Positions 8,502-16,629 of a stretch of 64,000 nucleotides of DNA are shown here, piece by piece. This DNA is from Nocardia australiensis. GTDB lineage: Bacteria; Actinomycetota; Actinomycetes; Mycobacteriales; Mycobacteriaceae. Location of the stretch: contig NZ_JAJFZM010000004.1 in NCBI RefSeq assembly GCF_020733705.1, positions 62,001 to 126,000 on the forward strand, given 5' to 3'. The stretch's first letter is position 1, and every line of letters begins with the position of its first letter. The position numbers and the translations under genes are program-made. Below the pieces are notes generated by a model. The model did not search any database. It was not told where the DNA came from and saw only the letters and a list, made by a program, of their open reading frames with translations.

Positions 8502-9166
8502 AACCGGAGTTCATCGACACACCGGGCCAGGTTCGCGACGAGGATGCCTTCGATGCCACGGCCGTGCACGAATGGCTGTCGGCTCGGGTGGACGGGCTGG
8601 CCGATACACCTGTGGTGCGCCAATTCCCCGGCGGCGCATCGAATCTCACCTACCAACTGTCCTATCCTGGACGCGAGCTGATTCTGCGCAGACCGCCTGG
8701 CGGACACCGCGCGGCCTCCGCGCACGACATGCGGCGCGAATTCCGTGTCCAACGCGGTCTGAAGCCGGTATTCCCTTATGTGCCTGCAATGTTGGCGTTC
8801 TGTGCGGACGAGTCGGTGATCGGCTCGGAGTTCTACGTGATGGAGAAACTCGAGGGCCTCATCCTGCGCCGCGATATCCCCTTCATCCAGCGACTGCGCC
8901 GCCAGCCGACCCATGTGCCCGGCATGCGCACCCGTGCCGAAATCATCGAATACTATTCGCGCACAACCGGTTTACCCGTTCACAACTGGACCTTCTACGA
9001 GGTGTACGGCCTCTTCCGGCTGGCAGGGGTCATCCAACAGCTCTACCGGCGTTTCCGTGACGGCGGCACCCACAATCCGGTGTTCAAGGACTACTGGATG
9101 TTCGTCGGCTACCTGGAATGGCGCTGCAAACAGGCCATGAACGGCTCCGGCCGATCACGGTCATGA
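8498..9166 (+). pseudogene. APH-like acyl-CoA kinase with catalytic core deleted
   Basis: 222 residues, whereas relatives run about 340-360. The N-lobe is present: FPGGASNLTYQLSYPGRELI, the RRPPGG loop, and FYVMEKLEGLILRRDIP. Directly afterwards, at about residue 127 (base 8880), the sequence jumps to the C-terminal block LRRQPTHVPGMRTRAEIIEYY, then FYEVYGLFRLAGVIQQLYRRF. The middle, which in this family carries the HGDxRxxN catalytic loop and the Mg-binding aspartate, is absent while the frame is kept. The product cannot be an active phosphotransferase. It is translationally coupled to the dehydrogenase, so it may still be translated. This looks like an in-frame deletion rather than gradual decay. 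Confidence 0.8.
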
Positions 9167-9307
9167 TCGGAGGCCTGCCTCGACACCCGCCCGTGCGGTG
9201 ACGCCGCGTACGGCGCTGTGTGAAAGCGTGCCCCGGTCGGGCGACGGATCGGTCCTTGTTCCCTGCCTGCCGACCTGGTAAAGCCGGGTCCGGGGTTAGT
9301 GTTGGGC

Positions 9308-10324
9308 ATGGTCGAGTCGAAGAGGATCGTGCTTGCGTCCCGGCCGGTGGGTGCTCCGACGCCGGCGAATTTTCGTACCGAGACCGTGGAGCTTGCGCAG
9401 CCACGGGCCGGCGAGGTGGTCCTGCGGACGTTGTATTTGTCCTTGGATCCTTACATGCGGGGGCGGATGAGTGCGGCGAAGTCGTATGCGCCGCCGGTCG
9501 AGGTGGGTGGGGTGATGGTCGGCGCCACGGTTGCCGAGGTCATCGAGTCCCGAGATTCATCGTTGGTGAAAGGTGATGTGGTGCTGGCCTATTCGGGCTG
9601 GCAGTCCCATGATGTGGTGCTCGCGTCGACGGTGCGCAAGTTGGACCCGGATTGGGCGCCGGTGTCGACGGCGCTGGGTGTGCTCGGGATGCCCGGGTTC
9701 ACCGGATACGCGGGACTGCTCAGGATCGGGCAGCCGAAGCAGGGGGAGACCGTGGTGGTCGCCGCAGCCAGCGGCCCGGTGGGGTCGGCGGTTGGGCAGA
9801 TCGCCCGGATCAAGGGCGCGCGGGTGGTAGGGATCGCGGGTGGGCCGGACAAGTGCGCTTATGTGCGGGACGAATTGGGCTTCGATGCGGCCATCGACCA
9901 CCGCGCGCCCGATTTCGGTGAGCAGTTACCGGCCGCGGTGCCCGAGGGTATCGACGTCTATTTCGAGAATGTCGGTGGCGCGGTCGCCGCAGCCGTGTAT
10001 CCACTGCTGAATACCTATGGGCGCGTACCGGTTTGCGGCCTCATCGCCAACTACAACGCTACGGCCGCACCGGAGGGGCCGGATCGGCTGCCCGCTTTCT
10101 ACGGGCGGATTCTGACCAAGAGCCTCACCGTTCGGGGGTTCATTCAGAGCGAGTTCGTCAAAGAGATGTTCCCGGACTTCCTGCGTGACATGTCCGGGTG
10201 GATCGCCGATGGCAGCGTCCGCTATCGCGAGGATATTGTCGAGGGCCTCGAGCAGGCTCCGGAGGCATTCATCGGCATGCTCGAGGGCCACAACTTCGGC
10301 AAACTCGTTGTTCGGGTCGGGTAG
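9308..10324 (+). CDS. NADP-dependent MDR oxidoreductase (CurA/PTGR-like)
   Basis: Zinc-independent medium-chain reductase, 338 residues from the ATG at 9308 (a GTG at 9299 is also in frame). The N-terminal GroES-like domain includes LYLSLDPYMRGRM, a hallmark of the leukotriene B4 dehydrogenase/prostaglandin reductase group. LGMPGFTGYAGLL and AAASGPVGSAVGQIARIKG (AASGxVGxxxGQxAK motif) form the NADP-binding fold. GIDVYFENVGG is the following strand. It should reduce alpha,beta-unsaturated carbonyls. It is convergent with a second MDR gene 3 bases away on the opposite strand, and the substrate is unknown. Confidence 0.87.
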   Translation: MVESKRIVLASRPVGAPTPANFRTETVELAQPRAGEVVLRTLYLSLDPYMRGRMSAAKSYAPPVEVGGVMVGATVAEVIESRDSSLVKGDVVLAYSGWQSHDVVLASTVRKLDPDWAPVSTALGVLGMPGFTGYAGLLRIGQPKQGETVVVAAASGPVGSAVGQIARIKGARVVGIAGGPDKCAYVRDELGFDAAIDHRAPDFGEQLPAAVPEGIDVYFENVGGAVAAAVYPLLNTYGRVPVCGLIANYNATAAPEGPDRLPAFYGRILTKSLTVRGFIQSEFVKEMFPDFLRDMSGWIADGSVRYREDIVEGLEQAPEAFIGMLEGHNFGKLVVRVG

Positions 10325-10327
10325 CGG

Positions 10328-11314
10328 CTACGCCGGTTCGGCCGATAGTGCGATCTTCGCGCTACGGCCTCGCGTTTCGCTTGCGGCAGCCGCCTCGGCG
10401 GCGGCCTCCAGGGGATAGACGGCCTCGAAATCCAGCCGCAGTACCCCACTCGCCGCCATGCCGACCAGCTCGACGATCAGCAGCCGCAGCTCGTCGGCGC
10501 TGGTCTGCTCGGCGCGCATGGATCCCCAAAAGCCTTTGATGATGGCCTGTTTGAAGATCAGGGCGCCAGGGTTGATCGTCAAGGGCAGTCCGGACAGTGC
10601 GCCGAACGAAATCAGCTCCCCCTTGGGGCCGAGCAGCGACAGCAGATCATCCGCGCTGCGCCCACCGACCTGGTCCACTGCGCGGACCACCGGTGCGCCC
10701 GCGGTGACGGCGGCGGCCCGCTCGAGCCAGCGTTCGGATTCGGTGTCGAACACCGGCTCGAAGCCGAACTCTTGCAGCGCCGCGACCGACGCCGGACCGC
10801 GCACCAGGTTCAGTACGTTGATACCGCGTTGGCGCGCAAGCACATTCACCAATCGGCCGACCGCGCCGTTCGCCGCGTTGATCGCGATCCAGTCACCCGG
10901 CACCACCCGGAGGTCCTCCAGCAGCATCAGCGCGCTGAGCGGCATCGCGAGCAACTGTGCGGCCGTTTCGTCGGAAATGCTGTCGGGCAACGGGACGACC
11001 TTGCCCGCGTTGGCGACGAACTGCTCGGCCCAGGCATCGTGGATGCCCGAAACGCTCACGCGCTGACCGACTTCCAGCCCCGTCACACCCGATCCGAGTG
11101 CATCGATCCGGCCGACCGCTTCGGTGCCCGGAATCGCGGGCAGCGTCGGCTTGTAGCCGTATACCCCACGAATAGTGGCCAGATCATGGTTGTGAATCGG
11201 TGCCAGGATCAGCTTGATTCGCACTTCACCGTGGCCGGGTTCGGGTGCCGGGCGGTCCGCTGAGATCAGCACATTTTCGGGTTCACCAAACTTTTCGATG
11301 ACAACGGCACGCAT
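10328..11314 (-). CDS. Zinc-binding-type MDR oxidoreductase (quinone oxidoreductase-like)
   Basis: MDR-superfamily protein of 328 residues from the ATG at 11314, which has ggaagaa just upstream. A second ATG at 11341 overlaps the ohr stop. Features: MRAVVIEKFGEPENVL start, ATIRGVYGYKPTLPAIPGTEAVG, GDWIAINAANGAVGRLVNVLARQ as the cofactor fold, and VRAVDQVGGRS. The Cys of the structural zinc site is not visible, so it belongs with the quinone/enoyl reductases. It follows ohr by 19 bases in the same direction and is likely in the ohrR-ohr transcript, suggesting a role in handling reactive carbonyls made under peroxide stress. Confidence 0.82.
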   Translation of the reverse strand: MRAVVIEKFGEPENVLISADRPAPEPGHGEVRIKLILAPIHNHDLATIRGVYGYKPTLPAIPGTEAVGRIDALGSGVTGLEVGQRVSVSGIHDAWAEQFVANAGKVVPLPDSISDETAAQLLAMPLSALMLLEDLRVVPGDWIAINAANGAVGRLVNVLARQRGINVLNLVRGPASVAALQEFGFEPVFDTESERWLERAAAVTAGAPVVRAVDQVGGRSADDLLSLLGPKGELISFGALSGLPLTINPGALIFKQAIIKGFWGSMRAEQTSADELRLLIVELVGMAASGVLRLDFEAVYPLEAAAEAAAASETRGRSAKIALSAEPA

Positions 11315-11333
11315 GCGGGTTTCTTCCTGTGGC

Positions 11334-11756
11334 TCAGTCATCGGCGAGGGTGACCTGGACGTCGATATTGCCGCGCGTCGCGTTGGAGTACGGGCACACC
11401 TGGTGGGCCTGATCGGCCAGTGCCTGCGCCTGGTCGGCGGGCAGATGCGGTAGCGAGATCTCGAGGGTGACGTTCAGCTGGAAGCCGCCCGAGTTGTTCA
11501 GGCCGAGGCCGACCTTCGCGCCGACCGCGGAGTCGTCGACATTCGCGCCGGCTCGGTTGCCGACCAGCCGCAGCGCGCTGTGGAAGCAGGCGGCGTAGCC
11601 CGCGGCGAAGAGCTGCTCCGGATTGGTTCCTGCACCGCTGCCGCCCATTTCTTTGGGCATGTTCAGTGCGACGTCGACCTTGCCGTCGGTGGTGCGGGCG
11701 TGTCCATCGCGTCCGTCGCCAGTCGCGAGTGCTTCGGCGGTGTAGAGGACGGTCAT
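11334..11756 (-). CDS. ohr: Organic hydroperoxide resistance protein Ohr
   Basis: Thiol peroxidase of the OsmC/Ohr family, 140 residues, the usual length. The peroxidatic Cys57 is in GYAACFHSAL and the resolving Cys121 in VCPYSNATRGNIDV. Arg21 and Glu47 (NPEQLFAAGYAAC) fit the catalytic network. It reduces organic and fatty-acid hydroperoxides in the cytoplasm using lipoylated partners. The gene lies 16 bases after ohrR on the same strand, and an MDR reductase follows. It should be induced by organic peroxides through OhrR. Confidence 0.93.
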   Translation of the reverse strand: MTVLYTAEALATGDGRDGHARTTDGKVDVALNMPKEMGGSGAGTNPEQLFAAGYAACFHSALRLVGNRAGANVDDSAVGAKVGLGLNNSGGFQLNVTLEISLPHLPADQAQALADQAHQVCPYSNATRGNIDVQVTLADD

Positions 11757-11772
11757 GTCTGCTCTCCTTCGA

Positions 11773-12213
11773 TCAGTGGTGGGATATCAGCGAATCGGTA
11801 AGTCGCCGTAGTGCTTTGCGCAGTTCGGTGAACTCGTCGTCCGAGAGGCCACTGGCCTCGGCCATCTCCGGCGGAATGCATCGAGCCCGCGACCGCAATC
11901 CGCGGCCGTGCTCGGTGAGCTGGATATCGACGCGACGTTCGTCGGCCGCCGCGCGCCGCCGCTCGATCAAGCCCGCTGCCTCCAGTCGCTTCAGTAGCGG
12001 CGATAACGTTCCGGAATCGAGGGCGAGTGCGGCGCTGAGGTCGCCGACGCTGCGACCGTCGCGTTCCCACAGTGCCAGCATGACGAGGTACTGCGGGTAG
12101 GTCAGTCCCAGTTGTTCCAGCTTCGGGCGATAGGTCGCTGTCATCGCCCGCGACGCCGCATACAGCTGGAAGCACAGCTGCTCGTCGAGAGTGAGGTGAT
12201 CGGTCACGACCAT
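11773..12213 (-). CDS. ohrR: Peroxide-sensing MarR-family repressor OhrR
   Basis: MarR-type winged-helix repressor of 146 residues. The sensing cysteine is Cys14 in DEQLCFQLYAASRAM, the signature of one- and two-Cys OhrR proteins. The HTH follows (LTYPQYLVMLALWERDGRSVGDL, then ALDSGTLSPLLKRLEAAGLI) with the wing RRRAAADERRVDI. No second C-terminal Cys is visible, so it is a one-Cys type that would use a small thiol such as mycothiol. The start at 12213 is preferred because an upstream ATG at 12228 lies inside the operator. Confidence 0.92.
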   Translation of the reverse strand: MVVTDHLTLDEQLCFQLYAASRAMTATYRPKLEQLGLTYPQYLVMLALWERDGRSVGDLSAALALDSGTLSPLLKRLEAAGLIERRRAAADERRVDIQLTEHGRGLRSRARCIPPEMAEASGLSDDEFTELRKALRRLTDSLISHH

Positions 12214-12220
12214 AAGAGTA

Positions 12221-12241
12221 GTGCGCAATTATGTTGCGCAC
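12221..12241. promoter_or_regulatory. OhrR operator
   Basis: Perfect inverted repeat with 8-base arms GTGCGCAA and TTGCGCAC around a 5-base AT-rich centre, starting 8 bases before the ohrR start. Position, size and symmetry fit the operator bound by OhrR dimers, so it probably controls ohrR, ohr and the MDR gene. Confidence 0.8.
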
Positions 12242-12291
12242 AACTAATCGTGATGTGCTTCATGGCACAGGTCGTTGAACACCCAGTGTGG

Positions 12292-12648
12292 TCAGCCGGC
12301 AACAGAGCCACCGCCGATGGCGAGGTAAACGGTCATGAGCATGAACAGGAACCAGCCCGCGCCCTGCCAGATCGGCCAATTCCGGCCATGCCGCCATTGC
12401 TGATACGTCCGGACGAACGCGCCGATGCCACCCAGGAGCAATACCGCCGTCGGCCCGAGCAGTACGGCCGTCTTCGCGGGGGTGTCACACAGCGTCGTGT
12501 CCGCAGTCGAGCATGCCGCGCGGTTGGCCGCCCAGATCGTGGTGATCGCGAAAACCGCCGCGGCCACCGCGATCACAGCCAGCGCGTAGGTCGCCGCGCC
12601 CCGGAAGGTGCGATCGTCGGAAAAGCGCTTCTCCACGTCATTGACCAT
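12292..12648 (-). CDS. Small integral membrane protein, unknown
   Basis: 118 residues from the ATG at 12648, which has gaggtg 7 bases upstream; a longer start at 12684 lacks such a site. Hydrophobic segments: YALAVIAVAAAVFAITTIW, TAVLLLGGIGAFV, and GAGWFLFMLMTVYLAIGGG. The first loop carries two Cys (AACSTADTTLCDT), probably outside the membrane. I do not recognise the family. It stands alone, facing away from ohrR across a 50-base gap. Confidence 0.65.
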   Translation of the reverse strand: MVNDVEKRFSDDRTFRGAATYALAVIAVAAAVFAITTIWAANRAACSTADTTLCDTPAKTAVLLGPTAVLLLGGIGAFVRTYQQWRHGRNWPIWQGAGWFLFMLMTVYLAIGGGSVAG

Positions 12649-12714
12649 GGTATTCACCTCATTGACGGAGTTGCCGAATGGCATCGTCCGAAACGTCGGC
12701 CGGCCATCGCGTCT

Positions 12715-12860
12715 TCAGCCGATGCCCCTGGCGATCCACTCGATCAGGTCGGCCCGACTTCCTCGCGATCGAGTTCGTTGAGGATCTCGTGCCGTGCGTC
12801 CGGGTAGCTGCGGTAGGCGATGTCGGTCGCGCCGGCGTCTCGATAGCGTTGCACCCGCAA
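12715..12860 (-). pseudogene. C-terminal remnant of a monoacylglycerol-lipase-like hydrolase
   Basis: One minus frame encodes VQRYRDAGATDIAYRSYPDA then RHEILNELDREEV. After a frameshift near 12756 the adjacent frame continues with DLIEWIARGIG. Together they match the C-terminal end of lysophospholipase/monoacylglycerol lipases, where RHE carries the catalytic His and the chain ends with a helix before the stop. The nucleophile elbow and the rest of the enzyme are missing, so this is a relic. The rest of 12649-13240 shows nothing else. Confidence 0.55.
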
Positions 12861-13240
12861 GGTTGCTCCGGGACGCCAGCCCAGTGGCGCAGCGACAGAA
12901 ACCGTGCAACGCCGACCGTCTCGGGTGACATCCGGCGTAGCCCGCCGTGTCGCCCGTATCGATCGTGCGGCGAACCGCCCGGGGTGGGCCCCGTCATAGA
13001 AAAATCGGTGTGTCGCTTCCAATCGATGATCTTGATGAGGTTCAATCGATGAGCTCAACGAGTTTTCCTCCAGCAATCGAGTGAAAGCGGGACATGGCAT
13101 GGCACCCGACTGCCTGGACGGCCACAGATAGTGCCGATGCGCCGGCGATTCGATGGCTGCCGGCGTATCTCATTTCCGGAAATGTCTGGCGAATCTTCCT
13201 TCCTGCGGCATCACCTCGGCATGCGATAAGGAGCACGAAC

Positions 13241-13525
13241 GTGAGCATGATTCTTGCTGCGCTGCACGACACCGTCCTCGCACAGGTCGACAATCCGACC
13301 CCGGAGGAACCGCCGATGGCGGACAAGCTGATGCAAATGGGCCGCTACTTCACCTGGTTGGTCCAGCTATCGGGCATTACCGCCATCACCTACGGCGGCG
13401 GCCGCTTCGCCTGGGAAAAGTGGAATGGCGGTGGCCTGCAGTCACCGAAGATGATCGCGAGCGCAATGGCGGGCGGTGTTGTCGCAACAAGTGCGGGCAC
13501 GATCATGAATGCCGTGGTCGGATAG
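13241..13525 (+). CDS. VirB2/TrbC-like small membrane protein (orphan)
   Basis: 94 residues from the GTG at 13241, with aaggag at 13228-13233. A soluble N-terminus ([19 protein letters not shown]) is followed by two hydrophobic helices ([19 protein letters not shown] and [19 protein letters not shown]) separated by a short basic loop. This layout resembles the pilin-like VirB2 proteins encoded at the head of conjugation operons in actinobacterial integrative elements, which often have an 'NPxPxxPP' lead-in. No other transfer gene is present, and an IS5 fragment follows, so it is probably an orphan from a lost mobile element. The family call is tentative. Confidence 0.45.
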   Translation: MSMILAALHDTVLAQVDNPTPEEPPMADKLMQMGRYFTWLVQLSGITAITYGGGRFAWEKWNGGGLQSPKMIASAMAGGVVATSAGTIMNAVVG

Positions 13526-13550
13526 CCGACAAGGTGGCTTCGGAGTTCGT

Positions 13551-13597
13551 GCGGCTCCATGTCAGACGTCCAATAGCGGCATCTGACATGGAGCCGC
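13551..13597. repeat. Perfect 16-bp inverted repeat with 15-base loop
   Basis: Arms 13551-13566 and 13582-13597 (first arm GCGGCTCCATGTCAGA) are exact reverse complements. The structure starts 26 bases after the stop of the VirB2-like gene and ends at the border of the IS5 remnant. No T-run follows, so it is either a non-canonical terminator or a recombination or transposon end. Confidence 0.75.
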
Positions 13598-13599
13598 GG

Positions 13600-13851
13600 T
13601 TGTTTCGCTATGCCGTTGCGAGACTCCCACGGCGGGCGGACAAAGTTCTGCGTCTTACCGTCACCATCGTCAAACGCACCGACCCCGGCTTCGTGATCCT
13701 GCCACGCAGGTGGGTGGTCGAGCGGACCTTCGCCTGGATCAGCAAACCTCGACGCTGTGTCCGCGACTACGAAACCCGGCCCGCCCACCACGAAGCCATG
13801 GTCCAACTCGCCACCATCATGACCATGTCACGACGCCTGACCCGCAAGTGA
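13600..13851 (+). pseudogene. C-terminal fragment of an IS5-family transposase
   Basis: About 84 codons matching the end of IS5-type DDE transposases: [25 protein letters not shown], with the catalytic Glu in [10 protein letters not shown], then [18 protein letters not shown] and [10 protein letters not shown]. The first two acidic residues and the N-terminal part are missing, so it cannot transpose. It lies immediately left of the IS630 element, which suggests that mobile DNA has repeatedly landed here. Confidence 0.8.
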
Positions 13852-13870
13852 CCGGAGTTCCCGGTCACTT
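13846..13870. terminator. Hairpin at the end of the IS5 fragment
   Basis: Perfect 10-base arms AAGTGACCGG and CCGGTCACTT around a 5-base loop, overlapping the stop codon of the IS5 fragment. It could act as a terminator or be a remnant of the IS end. It abuts the IS630 left inverted repeat, and its GGTCAC core recurs there. Confidence 0.5.
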
Positions 13871-13874
13871 ACTA

Positions 13875-13905
13875 AGTGGTCACGCCCGTATGTTGTTCGG
13901 GGGTC
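13875..13905 (+). repeat. Left inverted repeat of IS630-like element
   Basis: Begins AGTGGTCACGCCCG and ends TTCGGGGGTC. It pairs with 15518-15548. The stop codon of the passenger gene lies inside it. Confidence 0.7.
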
Positions 13906-14221
13906 AGTGTCCGAGGTAGAGGTCGCAGGCGCAGTCGAGGGCTTGCTGAGGGCTGCCTGCTGTGAAGCCGGTGGGCAGGATCTGGTTTTCGTACTTGCCG
14001 CTACTGGCGAGGTAGAGACCGAATCCCCAGGTGGAGGCCGATCCGCCGTAGCGGAGCCGGATGAGAGGTAGCCGGTGGCCGTCGGCCAGATCACCCTCGA
14101 CGTAGGCGAATCGGCCGTGGTAGCGGACATGGAGGCCGGCCAGTTGGGGCCAGTGCTCGGCGGCGTGTTGGCGCAGCCGTTGGGCCAGGGAGGTCTTGGT
14201 CGAGTCCGGGATCGCGGGCAT
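13904..14221 (-). CDS. Passenger protein of IS630-like element, unknown function
   Basis: 105 residues, beginning MPAIPDSTKTSLAQRLRQHA. A helical N-terminus is followed by a beta-rich region (LAGLHVRYHGRFAYVEGDLA, LPLIRLRYGGSASTWGFGLY) and an acidic/Cys C-terminal helix (ALDCACDLY). I do not recognise a catalytic motif. It looks like the small conserved protein often seen beside actinobacterial IS630 transposases. It lies between the terminal repeats and is transcribed away from the transposase, so it could move with the element. A regulatory or accessory role in transposition is only inferred. Confidence 0.6.
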   Translation of the reverse strand: MPAIPDSTKTSLAQRLRQHAAEHWPQLAGLHVRYHGRFAYVEGDLADGHRLPLIRLRYGGSASTWGFGLYLASSGKYENQILPTGFTAGSPQQALDCACDLYLGH

Positions 14222-14326
14222 GAGGTCATCTTGCCGCTTCCGGCGTGTCGATCTGGCTCCGGTGACGGGATCAGGCAAGGCCGTGGCGGTGGCTGCCTCG
14301 AAAGTCGTTGTAAATAGTCTATTTTC

Positions 14327-15518
14327 GTGCCTGTTACTCGTGCTCGCCAGATTGCGTTGACTGCCTCCGAGCGGCGAAGGCTCAAGAAACTGGCCTACTC
14401 CCGCACCGCTGGATTCGCGCTGGTCGTCCGTGTCCGGATCGTGTTGGACGCCGCCTATGGGTACTCCAACAACAAGATCGCTCTTCGGCAGCAGGTCCAC
14501 CTCGACACGGTGCGCACCTGGCGTGGCCGATACGCAGACCACGGGTTCGACGGACTCAAGGACAGGCCCCGCTCGGGCCGGCCCCCGCGTTTCAGCCCTC
14601 TCCAACGCGCCGAGATCACAGCGCTGGCCTGCCAGTTGCCGGCCCAGACGGGGGTGCCGTTGTCGCGGTGGAGTAGCAGCGAACTGGCCACCGAGGCAGT
14701 CAAATCCGGTATCGCCAAGGCGATTTCGGCCTCTACCGTGCGCCGGATCCTGTCGGGCGCGGCACTCAAGCCCTGGCAGCACCGGTCGTGGATCTTCGTC
14801 CGCGACCCCGGCTTCCCGATCAAGGCCGCCCGTGTTGGACCTCTACCAGCGGACTTGGGACGGGCAGCCGTTGGCCGATGACGAATACGTGATCTCCTCC
14901 GACGAGAAAACCTCGATCCAGGCCCGCTGCCGATGCCACTCCACCCTGGCGCCGGGCACCGCCCGCATGATGCGCGTCAACCACGAATACGACCGGGGTG
15001 GATCGTTGTCCTACCTGGCCGCCTACGACGTCGGCCGCGCCTGCGTGTTCGGCCACCGCGCGGCCAAGACCGGGATCGCGCCGTTCATGACCCTCGTGGA
15101 AAAGGTCATGACCAGCGAGCCCTACGCCTCGGCCACACGCGTGTTCTGGGTGGTCGACAACGGGTCGTCACACCGCGGCCAAGCCGCCTGCGACCGGCTG
15201 GCCGCGCGGTTCCCCAACGCGGTCATGGTCCACACCCCGGTGCACGCGTCCTGGTTGAACCAGATCGAGATCTATTTCTCCATCGTGCAGCGAAAAGTCG
15301 TCTCACCCAACGACTTCACCCGCCTTGACCAGGTCGAAGACCGGCTCGCCGCCTTCGAGCGTCGTTACAACGAGACCGCTCGGCCCTTCGAATGGAAGTT
15401 CACCCAGACCGACCTCGCCGACCTACTGGCCCGGATCGAGCGGCACAAACAGAACGAGCACTCCCAACAGCACACCGGCTGCGACCACCAGCCTGCCGCA
15501 CAACCAGCAGCCGCGTGA
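14327..15518 (+). pseudogene. IS630-family transposase, frameshifted
   Basis: The first frame (14327 to about 14833) holds the N-terminal HTH region: LTASERRRLKKLAYSRTAG, then VRTWRGRYADHGFDGLKDRP. The coding sense moves to another frame at GTG 14832, giving VLDLYQRTWDGQPLADDEYV and the DDE catalytic residues in SSDEKTSIQ, VVDNGSSH and NQIEIYFS. The family usually reads ...AARVLDLY, so two bases appear to be missing near 14830. No slippery heptamer is visible, so I favour an inactivating deletion over programmed frameshifting, though IS630 members can use the latter. The stop lies at the right repeat. Confidence 0.8.
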
Positions 15519-15548
15519 ACCCCCGAAAAACCTACGACCGGGACCACT
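15518..15548 (-). repeat. Right inverted repeat of IS630-like element
   Basis: Reverse complement begins AGTGGTCCCGGTCGTA and ends TTCGGGGGTT. It overlaps the last base of the transposase stop codon (15516-15518). Confidence 0.7.
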
Positions 15549-15741
15549 AAGGTCCGACACGTCCTGCGGCGCCATTCCACGTTAGGACCGGCGTTGCACT
15601 TCAGCTCGGTCGATTGGCCGACGGGGCTCAAGGCTTGACCGCCAACACCCTACATGCACTCCCGGTCAGGACCGGTGGTTAGTCGAACATGGTTGGTAGA
15701 CCTGGTGGCCCCCAGCCGTAGCGACGGTCATCCGCGCCTAG

Positions 15742-16629
15742 CTACAGTGCGTCCCATCTCCACGGCCGCGGAACCTCGCCGCGTAGGCACGCTATTCGAA
15801 GACTCACCTGTGCCGCCGCCCTCGCGCTCATCTTCGACCGAGTCAAGGCGAAGATGGTCCACCGCAGCTCCTGAATGTCGGCGAACAGTCGAAATATGGT
15901 GTGCGCGGTGAGGTCATCGCCGTAGGAGGCGACGAATGACGCGTAGTCGACAGGGGACAGGCGCTCGAAATCGGTGTAGTCGGCGGCGATCTGGACGAGG
16001 TCCCACTCTGATCGGCCAAGGGATACACGCTCTAGGTCGAGGAACGTAGCGGGTTGGTCGATGGGAACGATGAGGTTCCCCTGCCATGCGTCGCCGTGAA
16101 TAACTGTCTGATGATCTGATGGTTCGAGTGCGGCGTATTGCTCACGCAGCTCATCGTGGTGGGCGATGAGCCAAGCTCGATCTTCGACGGCGATGTGGTC
16201 GGCGATGTTGATCTGCTGCCGGAGTCCGGCAAAGGGCTGATGGAGAGCGAGCGTGAACTCCGTGGGGGGCGACAACGCGTGGAGGTGTCGAAGTGCCGTG
16301 CCGAGCTCGGCTGGTGTCGAGGGTCGGTGCCCGCGAAGCGTTCGCCACCAGGTGACGGGCCGTCCTTCGACGACGGCGAGAGGCGCCTCGATGTCTGCGG
16401 CCACGACTGTCGGCACGCCGGACTCGTTGAGCCAGCGTGAGATCAGCAGTTCGCGTTCGGCGACATCCGCGGTGCCCGGTTTGCCGATCCGAGCGACCAG
16501 ATCGCTTATGCGGTAGATCGTGTTGGATCCCGCGCGGATGAGTTCGGCGCCAGTTGAGTCGACGCCGCTGATCGCGGCGGCCTCGCCCAAGACACGGAGT
16601 GCCGTGGTGTCGGCCGGGGAGGGGCTCAC
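15742..16629 (-). CDS. APH-family phosphotransferase
   Basis: 295-residue aminoglycoside/choline-kinase-like protein. Visible motifs: a Gly-rich N-lobe (LIRAGSNTIYRISDLVARIG), the catalytic loop HGDAWQGNLIV and the Mg-binding DLERVSLG (DFG equivalent). It should phosphorylate a small hydroxyl-bearing substrate; a true resistance role cannot be claimed. The GTG start overlaps the stop of the upstream XRE/TPR gene by 3 bases (GTGA). That regulator-kinase pair is common in streptomycetes and nocardiae, but here the regulator is broken. Confidence 0.82.
   Translation of the reverse strand: MSPSPADTTALRVLGEAAAISGVDSTGAELIRAGSNTIYRISDLVARIGKPGTADVAERELLISRWLNESGVPTVVAADIEAPLAVVEGRPVTWWRTLRGHRPSTPAELGTALRHLHALSPPTEFTLALHQPFAGLRQQINIADHIAVEDRAWLIAHHDELREQYAALEPSDHQTVIHGDAWQGNLIVPIDQPATFLDLERVSLGRSEWDLVQIAADYTDFERLSPVDYASFVASYGDDLTAHTIFRLFADIQELRWTIFALTRSKMSARAAAQVSLRIACLRGEVPRPWRWDAL

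Larger units (their letters stand above)
13875..15548. mobile_element. IS630-family element with passenger gene
   Basis: A 1.67-kb unit bounded by imperfect 31-bp inverted repeats (13875-13905 and 15518-15548, 25 of 31 matching). The outer 7 bases (AGTGGTC) and the inner TTCGGGGGT are exact. Inside, a minus-strand gene of unknown function and a plus-strand IS630-type transposase are transcribed divergently from a roughly 105-base centre, and each stop codon falls at or in its terminal repeat. No clean TA target duplication is visible. The boundaries come from the repeats, not from comparison with an empty site. Confidence 0.7.
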
